Shown here piece by piece: positions 44,772-52,006 of a stretch of 64,000 bases of DNA; positions within the stretch are counted from its first letter, which is position 1; each line of letters starts with the position of its first letter. The stretch spans positions 20,243-84,242 of the forward strand of contig NZ_OMKA01000032.1 of the NCBI RefSeq assembly GCF_900299525.1, written 5' to 3'. Both the position numbers and the translations under genes were made by a program. The notes beneath the pieces were generated by a model. The model saw only the letters and a list, made by a program, of their open reading frames with translations. It made no database searches and was not told the origin of the DNA. Source of the stretch: Aquimarina sp. Aq78 (GTDB lineage: Bacteria > Bacteroidota > Bacteroidia > Flavobacteriales > Flavobacteriaceae).

Positions 44772-44862
44772 GTCATTCCAGTGTAGACTGGAATCCACTT
44801 AAGAATACACAAAATATGGATTATGATCTTTAATTTGCCCTGAACTCTTCGACAGACTCGGG
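44772..44862. repeat. Palindromic repeat copy 2 and TTCGACAGACTCGG-type repeat
   Basis: ATTCCAGT-GTAG-ACTGGAAT (44775-44794) is the second copy of the palindrome at 43583, with a C-to-T change in one arm balanced by G-to-A in the other. CCCTGAACTCTTCGACAGAC (from 44838) continuing to 44862 belongs to the second repeat family. The short gap 44710-44907 is otherwise empty. Confidence 0.7.
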
Positions 44863-44907
44863 GTAAGCATAGTTGAAGAACGATAATGACAATGACATTT
44901 CCCCAAA

Positions 44908-45585
44908 TCACCCTAACAACTCTTCTACCACTTTTGCAACTCCTGTAGTAGCTTTCTCTGATAATATAGAAAGATGTTCTGTTGGAGAAATTGCCGGATT
45001 GGGGTCGATAAAATAAACGGGAGTTTGGTGCCTGGCATATTGTAGTAACCCAGCAGCCGGATACACCTGCATAGATGTGCCAATAATCATAAGGATATCT
45101 GCCCGCTCTGTAATCTCTATAGCCAGATCCATCATAGGCACAGCTTCACCAAACCATACAATATGAGGTCTTAATTGAGAATTATGCTCACAATGATCCC
45201 CGAGAATCAGGTCGTGTTTCCAGTCGAGTACCAATTGTTCATCAAACTGACTTCGCACTTTTAATAATTCGCCATGCAGGTGTATAACATTACTGCTTCC
45301 TGCTCTCTCATGTAAGTCATCTACGTTCTGAGTGATGATAGATACATTAAATTTGTCTTCCAAAGCTACCAGATCAAGATGCGCTTTGTTGGGTGTTACT
45401 GTATGAAGTTGGCTACGTCTTTTATTATAAAAATCAAGAACTAATTCTGGATTATTTCTCCACCCTTGCGGAGAAGCCACTTCCATAACATCATGTCCTT
45501 CCCAAAGCCCATTGGCATCTCTAAAAGTATTGATCCCGCTCTCTGCGCTAATTCCTGCTCCTGTAAGTACGACTATGTTTTGCAT
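44908..45585 (-). CDS. cobB: Sir2-family NAD-dependent deacylase lacking the zinc module
   Basis: About 225 residues from the ATG at 45585 (MQNIVVLTGAGISAESGINTFR). The frame is open to 45675 but the 30 extra residues run back into repeat sequence. NAD-binding GAGISAESG, TQNVDDLHERAG and the catalytic LHGEL are intact. DFYNKRRSQL retains the Tyr and Arg positions that in SIRT5/CobB favour acidic acyl groups (succinyl, malonyl). Of the four zinc cysteines, only one (GDHCEHNSQLRPH) remains. Likely removes acyl groups from lysines in the cytoplasm. Confidence 0.9.
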   Translation of the reverse strand: MQNIVVLTGAGISAESGINTFRDANGLWEGHDVMEVASPQGWRNNPELVLDFYNKRRSQLHTVTPNKAHLDLVALEDKFNVSIITQNVDDLHERAGSSNVIHLHGELLKVRSQFDEQLVLDWKHDLILGDHCEHNSQLRPHIVWFGEAVPMMDLAIEITERADILMIIGTSMQVYPAAGLLQYARHQTPVYFIDPNPAISPTEHLSILSEKATTGVAKVVEELLG

Positions 45586-45686
45586 AGGATTGATATGGTT
45601 TGTAAGTTTAATATAGCCCGTTGTGTATTTGAGATTTTTTAATTCGAAATTCGTCAATTCGAGTGCTTCGACCAAAGGAAGAAGTG

Positions 45687-45796
45687 TATCGAGAATAGAG
45701 TTTTGAATTAAAAAAACTATTCTCGATAGTTCTACAGAGCTTGCCGAAGACTGATTGATTATGAATAGTATAAAAACTTCGACAGGCTCAGTTTGA
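45687..45796. repeat. Cluster of palindromic repeats upstream of the sirtuin gene
   Basis: TATCGAGAATAG (45687-45698) pairs with CTATTCTCGATA (45717-45728). GAGCTTGCCGAAG (about 45737) and ACTTCGACAGGCTCAG (about 45776) are facing copies of the CTGAGC/TCGAAG family. Beyond it, 45797-46107 is AT-rich with no gene recognised. Confidence 0.6.
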
Positions 45797-46107
45797 CATC
45801 ACAATAATAGAAAATAAAAACTTTTGAATGCCTTTTTATATCCCAAAACCTTATGTTAAATTCATAAATAGAAGTTAAAAATAGACAGATTTAAGTGATT
45901 TATCCTCAAAAAATGATAATCCACAAGTATTTTATCGCAATTTTTTGGCTGCTAAACGTAGTTTTTGGCTTTTTTTAACAAACCCATATGTGTATTGTTA
46001 AATTCCTTCATGTAGTTTATTTACAATTTTATCCGATAAAAAGCGTTTATGTATCGATAAAGAACATTATGTAACCCCTTGACATCAAAGGGCTTCCGTA
46101 ATTTTAT

Positions 46108-46122
46108 TACGGTTTTACCGTA
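46108..46122. promoter_or_regulatory. TACGGTTTTACCGTA palindrome upstream of the LytTR gene
   Basis: A perfect 15-bp dyad (arms TACGGT and ACCGTA), 85 bp before the LytTR start codon. Near-copies occur at 51142-51156 (TACGGTTTTGCCTTA) and, inverted, at 55481-55495 (TATGGTAAAACCGTA), each heading a homologous leader upstream of secreted-protein genes. It is a candidate binding site for the LytTR protein or the neighbouring LuxR-type regulator. Confidence 0.5.
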
Positions 46123-46206
46123 TACAATAAAAGTGTAAATACCCTATCTTGTAAGTAGAATAATTCAGCATATATTAACCGACACAAATTTTTTAACTCA
46201 TACCCT

Positions 46207-46944
46207 ATGAAATATCCTTATGTAATCATTGATAATGATCAGAAAATTGCAGATTCTATCCAGATCTCTTTAGAAGAGCAGCCAGATTATATCTGCACAG
46301 GAATAGCAAAAGACGAGCAGGATGCATTGGATTTAATTTTAGAGAGAAGACCCAGACTTGTTTTTTTAGAGCCAGAAGTGCCAGGAATAGATACGGTAAC
46401 GACAAAATATTCTTTGATGACAGAGCTTTCTAAGTATATGTCTCGGTTACCAGAGTTTATTGTGATCACCAAAACATCAGATTATGCGATAGAAGGCATA
46501 CGTAATAGAATCATGGATTATATCCTGAAACCTTTTAGTAAAGGGCAGATAAACAGAACCCTAATGAGGTTCGAAAAAGACTTTGGCCAAAGCGGGGATA
46601 ATACCCTATGTTTTAAGTCTTATGGAGATTATCGATTTGTAGATGTAGATGAAATATTATACCTAAAAGCAGATAATAACACCACAGATTTTATAATGAG
46701 TAACGGTACTAAGGTAGAGGCGTTTAAGACCTTAAAACATTTTCAGAACCTGTTACCAGATCATTTTGTACGTATACATAATAGTTATATTATTAATACC
46801 GATTATGTATCCAGGATACATTTTGGAAAAGCAAAATGTGCCATCAAAAATACAGATGATTTGATTCCCTTCTCAAAGTCCTATAAAAACAATGTAGAAG
46901 AAATCAAAGACTCCTTAGCAAAGAAAAGTTTGATCTATATATAA
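46207..46944 (+). CDS. LytTR-family regulator with non-canonical receiver
   Basis: 245 residues. The N-terminal receiver domain (about 1-120) keeps the acidic cluster (IIDNDQ) and the conserved Lys (YILKPF). The phospho-acceptor position in LVFLEPEVPG is Glu55 where LVFLDIEMPG-type receivers have Asp. The LytTR DNA-binding domain (about 135-240) shows VDVDEILYLKADNNTT, FVRIHNSYIIN and IPFSKSYKNNVEEI. The Glu may mimic a permanently active state. No dedicated LytS-type kinase adjoins it. A good terminator follows. Confidence 0.9.
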   Translation: MKYPYVIIDNDQKIADSIQISLEEQPDYICTGIAKDEQDALDLILERRPRLVFLEPEVPGIDTVTTKYSLMTELSKYMSRLPEFIVITKTSDYAIEGIRNRIMDYILKPFSKGQINRTLMRFEKDFGQSGDNTLCFKSYGDYRFVDVDEILYLKADNNTTDFIMSNGTKVEAFKTLKHFQNLLPDHFVRIHNSYIINTDYVSRIHFGKAKCAIKNTDDLIPFSKSYKNNVEEIKDSLAKKSLIYI

Positions 46945-46969
46945 AATAGATTGGACTCGAATACATAGC

Positions 46970-47003
46970 AACCGATAAATTGTAGGATTTATCGGTTTTT
47001 TTA
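46970..47003 (+). terminator. Terminator of the LytTR gene
   Basis: AACCGATAAAT (46970-46980) pairs with ATTTATCGGTT (46987-46997), followed by a T-run. The rest of the gap to 47349 holds a possible -7 box TACATTTG (47174-47181) without a TTG partner, likely the promoter of the small lipoprotein genes, and no other gene. Confidence 0.88.
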
Positions 47004-47349
47004 TGGGATAAAGCCAGTAATCCTATTATAAAACCGTTAGTACTGCATTTCCTACAAAAATGGATGATTTTAGAAAAAGGTTCATTTACCCGTATAATCG
47101 GTTCATGTACATCTCATAGAGGGTTACCTACTAAACACACCTTAATATATTAGGCGCGAGGGAGATATCAGGGTACATTTGTAGTGTACAATTAGAGATA
47201 CACATCATAAAAAATGTATATAAAAAGAGTACTCTAAAAAATAAAAGTCGTCTGCGCAACGACAAGCAATAATTAAATAAAAATAAACATACCCCGTTAA
47301 AGACTATATGTCTTTTGAAAAGTAAATTCAAACTAAAAAAACTAACATT

Positions 47350-47514
47350 ATGAAAACTATAAAAACAATATTCGCTATACTATTCTTAAGTACTATGTTT
47401 ATCGCTTGTGAAGCAAATGCCGTAAATGATGAAGTTGGAATTGAAGATGTTGAAACAGTTGGAGAAGATGATACTGGAGATGGAGTTGAACCAGGAACTG
47501 AAGTTAAAGGATAA
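47350..47514 (+). CDS. Small acidic lipoprotein A (54 aa)
   Basis: MKTIKTIFAILFLSTMFIAC forms a complete lipoprotein signal with Cys20. The mature part is only 35 residues and very acidic (IEDVETVGEDDTGDGVEPG). Too short to match a family. It is a tandem paralogue of the gene 232 bp downstream, with near-identical signal and the shared core GEDDTGDGV, showing that both are real. It lies between the LytTR regulator and a two-component pair, so a signalling or surface role is possible. Function unknown. Confidence 0.75.
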   Translation: MKTIKTIFAILFLSTMFIACEANAVNDEVGIEDVETVGEDDTGDGVEPGTEVKG

Positions 47515-47581
47515 AATGGTTTGATAGAATAATTATCTAATTTTATCAAAACTATAAACTAATATAACTAAAACTAACACT

Positions 47582-47749
47582 ATGAAAACTATAAAAACAC
47601 TATTCGCTATATTATTTTTAACTACGATGTTTATGGCTTGTGAAGCAGATACTGCAAATGAAGAGATAGGAATTGAAGATGTTAATACCATTGGAGAAGA
47701 TGATACTGGAGATGGAGTACAACCTGGAAACCAACAAGGAGATACCTAA
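47582..47749 (+). CDS. Small acidic lipoprotein B (55 aa)
   Basis: Tandem paralogue of the gene at 47350: MKTIKTLFAILFLTTMFMAC signal with Cys20, then a 35-residue acidic mature peptide containing IGIEDVNTIGEDDTGDGVQPG. Differences are mostly conservative, with a distinct tail (NQQGDT versus TEVKG). The AACTAA-rich bases just before each ATG are also duplicated. Ends at a terminator before the kinase gene. Confidence 0.75.
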   Translation: MKTIKTLFAILFLTTMFMACEADTANEEIGIEDVNTIGEDDTGDGVQPGNQQGDT

Positions 47750-47781
47750 ATAATAAATACTTGACGTATTTTGAGAGTTTA

Positions 47782-47814
47782 AAAAAGAGTTCTAATTTAT
47801 TAAGGACTCTTTTT
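47782..47814 (+). terminator. Terminator after the small lipoproteins
   Basis: AAAAAGAGT (47782-47790) pairs with ACTCTTTTT (47806-47814), extended inward by about three pairs. It separates the lipoproteins from the kinase gene starting at 47873. Confidence 0.75.
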
Positions 47815-47872
47815 CTATTTTACTTTTTTGTTGAATCCAAATTGATTATTTTAGAAATAAATTTATTTTGAG

Positions 47873-49939
47873 ATGTTTAGAGTTTTATTCAAATTTATGA
47901 TTGCTTTTTTTCTATTGACTGTTGCTAGTTGTAATAATCCTGATCAAAACATAGAAAGTGAAGAATTAAAATCTAATTTAATTCAGTCTTATATTGATGA
48001 AGCAAAGAACAAACAAAATTCTGAAGAAGAAAGAAAAAATAGTTTGGAAAAAGCATATGGGATTTATTCTACACTTACTGATGATACTTTTAAAGTTGAA
48101 AAAATACATGAAATATCATTTCAATACTATGCGTTAAAAGATTACGATAATTATAGAGATATGAATGAAAAGGCTCTAAAATTATCCGGTAAAATTAATG
48201 ATTCATTAAATATGGCCAGATCATATGCATATTTAGGAATTCATTATAGAAATAATAAATTGGATATTGCTTTTAAAAATTTTCATGAAGCAGAAAAAAT
48301 ATATGCTTCCTTAGGAGGAAATATTAATAAAAAAGAAATAGCTTTTGATCATGGTAAAGTGTTGATTGATATTGCATTAATACAACAGAAAACTAAGGAT
48401 TATAGTGAGAGTGAAGCGACAACGATTAAGGCTATTGAAAAGTTCGAATTAGTTGAAAGTAAAAGATACCTACCTTTGTGTTATACGAATTTAGGGATAC
48501 TTGCAAAATATTTAGAACGATATGACCAAGCCATTGAATACCACTTGAAAGCAATAGAGTATACAAAAGGGACTAATAGAGAGGTATCAAGAACTTTAAC
48601 ATCTTTTAATAATATTGGTACCGTATATAAATCACAACAAAAATATGATAAAGCAAAAGAATCATATCTTAAGGCATTATCCTATACAGAGTTTTTAGAT
48701 AAAAATCCAAAGCGTCGCTCTTTATTGTTAGATAATTTGGCCTATGTTAATTTTTTATCTAAGGATACTGCCAATATCCCTGATTTGTTTTACAAGGCTT
48801 TAAGGATACGAGACAGTATTGATGATAAAAATGGTATTGCGACTAATACCTTACATCTGGCAGAATATTATCAATCGATTGATCAAGATAGTGTTGCTAA
48901 GATGTATGCAGAACAATCACGAGATGTATCCCAAGAATTGCAAAAAAATGAAGAATTGTTACAAGCGTATAAGATTCTATCAGAAGTATCAGATAGTAAA
49001 GAAGGCTTAAGTTATGCAAATACATATATAACATTAAACGATAGCTTGATTAAAGAAGAGCGTTTGTTTAGGGATAAGTTCGCTCGTATTAAATTTGAAA
49101 CCGATGAAATTGTAGAAGAAAACCAACAAATCAGTAGGGAAAATCAAATCCTGATCATTGCAATATTGGGCTTAACGGCACTATTTTTGTTGGGGTATAT
49201 CATATTTAGACAGCAACAGAGTAATAAAGAACTATTGTTTGCCCAAACCCAGCAAGAATCTAATGAGGAGATCTATCGTTTACTGCTTAATCAACAGATC
49301 AAACTAGAAGAAGGTAGGCAGATGGAGCAGCAACGTATGTCTGAGGAGTTGCACGATGGGGTACTGGGTCGATTGTTTGGAGTACGACTAAGTCTTGATG
49401 GGATCAACCAGCGTGCCAACGATGGGTTTACAGAAACCAGGAATAAATATATAGATGAGCTTAAATCTATAGAAAAAGAAATACGATTGATCTCTCATGA
49501 TCTGGGCGCAGAGACCTTACCGTCTGATGTGGCCTATATCGATGCGGTAGAAAACCTGATCAAGGATCTGTGCGAAGTGCATAAAATAAAGTTTGAGTTT
49601 AATAACGATGAGGATATCGATTGGGAGGGCATAGACGACCAGAAAAAGGTAAACTTTTTTAGGATTTTACAGGAGTCTATGCAGAATATCTTTAAACATG
49701 CTCATGCAGATCATATAAAAATTAATTTCGAATATGTGGATAGTACCATAAATCTTACTATTTTAGATGATGGAATAGGATTCAAAACAAATAAGGTTAA
49801 AAAAGGAATTGGTTTAAAAAACATTACATCAAGAGTCAGTCAGATGAATGGAGAAGTACAGTTTCTTAGTAACGAAGACATGGGGACAACAGTATCGGTA
49901 CATGTACCCATAGAAGTCAAAGTCGAAGAAGTGTACTAA
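47873..49939 (+). CDS. TPR sensor histidine kinase (NarL-partner type)
   Basis: 688 residues. N-terminal signal with TVASC (Cys20) suggests lipid modification or a first anchor. Periplasmic TPR repeats (about 75-400) include CYTNLGILAKYLERYDQAIEYHLKAIEY and FNNIGTVYKSQQKYDKAKESYLKAL. A membrane span (about 424-444) and short coiled coil follow. The HisKA_3 motif is SEELHDGVLGRLFG (His494), followed by HATPase_c (LQESMQNIFKHA, DDGIGF, KGIGLKNI). It signals to the response regulator gene 85 bp downstream. TPRs imply sensing of a protein or peptide, perhaps the nearby lipoproteins (inference). Confidence 0.92.
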   Translation: MFRVLFKFMIAFFLLTVASCNNPDQNIESEELKSNLIQSYIDEAKNKQNSEEERKNSLEKAYGIYSTLTDDTFKVEKIHEISFQYYALKDYDNYRDMNEKALKLSGKINDSLNMARSYAYLGIHYRNNKLDIAFKNFHEAEKIYASLGGNINKKEIAFDHGKVLIDIALIQQKTKDYSESEATTIKAIEKFELVESKRYLPLCYTNLGILAKYLERYDQAIEYHLKAIEYTKGTNREVSRTLTSFNNIGTVYKSQQKYDKAKESYLKALSYTEFLDKNPKRRSLLLDNLAYVNFLSKDTANIPDLFYKALRIRDSIDDKNGIATNTLHLAEYYQSIDQDSVAKMYAEQSRDVSQELQKNEELLQAYKILSEVSDSKEGLSYANTYITLNDSLIKEERLFRDKFARIKFETDEIVEENQQISRENQILIIAILGLTALFLLGYIIFRQQQSNKELLFAQTQQESNEEIYRLLLNQQIKLEEGRQMEQQRMSEELHDGVLGRLFGVRLSLDGINQRANDGFTETRNKYIDELKSIEKEIRLISHDLGAETLPSDVAYIDAVENLIKDLCEVHKIKFEFNNDEDIDWEGIDDQKKVNFFRILQESMQNIFKHAHADHIKINFEYVDSTINLTILDDGIGFKTNKVKKGIGLKNITSRVSQMNGEVQFLSNEDMGTTVSVHVPIEVKVEEVY

Positions 49940-50024
49940 ATAATCTATGCTCATACTATTTTGAGTAGAATCAAGTTTAAATAGTAAGGGGCTAATTTTA
50001 AAACCTAAAACAATAAATTTTAAG

Positions 50025-50696
50025 ATGAAGAAAAAGCTAAAAGTTCTTATGATTGATGATCATCCTATGATTATCGAAGGGTATAAAAATACCTTATTAG
50101 GAGAAAATCAAAAAGAATATCAAATTAAGATTGACATCGCGTCTAATTGTGATGATGCATACGCCAGTATTGTAAAATCTTCAGAGACGGTTCCTTATGA
50201 TATGCTTTTTGTAGATATTAAATTACCACCTTCTTCTGATGGGTCGATTACCTCTGGCGAGGATTTAGCAAAGCACGCAAAAGAGCTGTTGCCTAAATCA
50301 AAGGTGATTATCTTAACCATGCATAGAGAAGATCATAGAATACATAATATACTTAAGAATATTAATCCGGCTGGATTCTTAATCAAAAGTGATCTTACTT
50401 CTAGCGAATTGTTATTAGCCTTTAATAACATCTTAAAAGGTAAAGCGTATTATAGTGCTACGGTAAATGATCACTTTAGAAAAATGATGACCAACAAATT
50501 TTCTTTGGATGAGAAAAACCTAAAGATCTTATATCATTTATCTCGTGGTGTTAAGACCAAGAACTTACCTAATTATGTAAGTTTATCATTAAGTGCAATC
50601 GAGAAAAGAAAGAACCAGATCAAAGAGATGTTTTCTATTGCCAAAGCAGATGATCAAATGTTATTAGAAGAAGCACGAAAAAGAGGATTTATATAA
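50025..50696 (+). CDS. LuxR/NarL-family response regulator
   Basis: 223 residues. Receiver domain with Asp11-Asp12, phospho-acceptor Asp64 (LFVDIKLPP), Thr in IILTMH, and Lys in GFLIKSD. The C-terminal domain (about 155-215) is a divergent LuxR-type helix-turn-helix (NLKILYHLSRGVKTKNLPNYVSLSLSAIEKRKNQIKEMF). Directly after the kinase, 85 bp away, so cognate. The insert after the acceptor (PPSSDGSITSGEDLAK) is longer than usual. Ends at a hairpin terminator. Confidence 0.92.
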   Translation: MKKKLKVLMIDDHPMIIEGYKNTLLGENQKEYQIKIDIASNCDDAYASIVKSSETVPYDMLFVDIKLPPSSDGSITSGEDLAKHAKELLPKSKVIILTMHREDHRIHNILKNINPAGFLIKSDLTSSELLLAFNNILKGKAYYSATVNDHFRKMMTNKFSLDEKNLKILYHLSRGVKTKNLPNYVSLSLSAIEKRKNQIKEMFSIAKADDQMLLEEARKRGFI

Positions 50697-50716
50697 AGAA
50701 CAATTACGATATAGAA

Positions 50717-50763
50717 AAGGCTGAATTCTTTGTTTTAACTTAGAATTCGGCCTTATCTTTTTA
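50717..50763 (+). terminator. Terminator of the kinase/regulator operon
   Basis: AAGGCTGAATTCT (50717-50729) pairs with AGAATTCGGCCTT (50742-50754) with one G-U pair, followed by ATCTTTTT. Confidence 0.85.
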
Positions 50764-50785
50764 TAAGACGTTTGATACAATTCAC

Positions 50786-51030
50786 TCTGGATCCCAGCCT
50801 TTAGTTTATCCTGAGCTGAGTCGAAGGGTTGGGATGACAACCTATTGGAATGGTACAACTAAATTCAAAAGTATGGTTGCTCGGCTCTAAGGCAAGTTGC
50901 TCTGCCATTCCAGCGAAGGCTGGAATCCACATTAGACTAGGATGGCAAATTGCAGGAATGACAATAGTTTCGGCGTCAGGTTGAGTGATTTTTCGTAGTA
51001 TAACGAAGAAAAATAGTATCGAGACCCTTT
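50786..51030. repeat. Cluster of short palindromic repeats
   Basis: ATCCCAGCC...GGTTGGGAT (about 50790-50835) encloses CCTGAGCTGAGTCGAAGG (50810-50827). ATTCCAGC-GAAG-GCTGGAAT (50907-50926) is the third copy of the palindrome at 43583. A TTTTTCGT...ACGAAGAAAAA pair lies near 50990. No gene in 50697-51141. Confidence 0.65.
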
Positions 51031-51425
51031 TATGATCACTAAGGATTTAGTACCTACATTAAAATAAAATGATTATTAGTAAATATGTATCCCTCTTATT
51101 TTTTGGATTTTACTTGTATTCAGTCATATAAATACATGATATACGGTTTTGCCTTACTTATTTTGAGGATTTAAATTGCTCCTAATCAAAGTTTTATACA
51201 TACATTTATAATGTTAAAAAAAACTTAACATAAATTTTGATATCAGATAATTTGGTTTTTAAAGACAATAGTATCTACCCCACTATATAAAAAGTCTTTT
51301 TTAAATATGTTATATCATCTGATATCCAGTACAATTGTCATAATGTAAATAATACTAATCATGTACCCAATCTCATGTTTAGGTTAATGAGCTAATTTTT
51401 AGATATTAATTAAATTATTCTACTT

Positions 51426-51578
51426 ATGACTAAATTTACTTTTTTCTTAGTAAAGATGATGCAAATGCTTTTTAAGTCATCTTTTTACCTCGTATATAAC
51501 ATCTATGCTATTTGTATTAGATCTGATTCTTTTTCGGATCTAAAAGCAATTGATATGACCAATTATAGCACCTCTTGA
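51426..51578 (+). CDS. Small hydrophobic ORF in leader A (50 aa)
   Basis: Starts MTKFTFFLVKMMQMLFKSSF and ends near NYSTS. The first 30 residues are aromatic and hydrophobic. It aligns with the 36-residue ORF at 55774 (MDSTTFISFVKCVMMFFSSD) at the same place in the homologous leader B, sharing F-x-F-V-K, M-x-x-F-x-S-S and an I-Y segment. The CTTATG start context and upstream AAATT are also conserved. Either a leader peptide or a small membrane peptide. Existence is supported only by this comparison. Confidence 0.45.
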   Translation: MTKFTFFLVKMMQMLFKSSFYLVYNIYAICIRSDSFSDLKAIDMTNYSTS

Positions 51579-51661
51579 AGAATATGAGAGAGTACATGTA
51601 GAATTAGAATATGAACCAGTTTGTTATAATTATATAATGTTAAAAAACAAGATATAAAAAA

Positions 51662-51704
51662 ACACTGCAACTGTAAAACTTTGGCGAGCCGACAAAAGCA
51701 GTGT
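51662..51704 (+). ncRNA. Candidate structured RNA motif, copy A
   Basis: ACACTGC (51662-51668) and GCAGTGT (51698-51704) close a 29-nt loop containing TGTAAAACTTTGGCGAGCC. Copy B (56011-56055) has the same core with one extra T but an entirely different, still paired closing stem. Within the core TTGG-CGAG-CCGA can form a small stem. I do not recognise a named RNA family. Confidence 0.5.
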
Positions 51705-52006
51705 CTGGAATAGAAATACTATTTACAATTTTAGAAGTAATAGACATCACATGATGCTTTCTAAAAAGGAACTCAAAATTCTTATTATTTTTTTGAGTTA
51801 GTGGTTTCCCAGACCTGATAATGATTTTCCTTTCTAAGTTTAGAATCCTCCCAAAGATCAGTATGATAATATGTTAGTATAGAAGTCACAAGGACTTCGT
51901 TTAGTACTACTACATATACTATTAGTATAAACTTTGATAAAAAACAAAATACATAAATAACTAATCTATCCAATCATAACGATTGTAAATTTTAAACCAT
52001 TAATCT

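Larger units (their letters stand above)
51142..51706 (+). promoter_or_regulatory. Leader element A (upstream of the sulfatase)
   Basis: A roughly 565-bp segment homologous to 55481-56056. Elements in order: palindrome-like TACGGTTTTGCCTTA (51142), TAATCAAAGTTTTAT (51183-51197), two bases, ATACATTTATAATGTTAA (51200-51217), a small ORF (51426-51578), and a hairpin with conserved core (51662-51704). Offsets match copy B exactly up to the 35-bp block (41 bp) and within about 10 bp to the end. The remaining 300 bp to the sulfatase contain a weak hairpin (AACTCAAA/TTTGAGTT, about 51771-51801). Confidence 0.6.

Noticed and set aside
44726..44911. Minus-strand 61-codon frame after the heme-binding gene
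   Set aside because: Spans the dispersed palindromic repeats and has no signal or family.
50664..50858. Minus-strand 64-codon frame after the response regulator
   Set aside because: Covers a terminator and repeat sequence.
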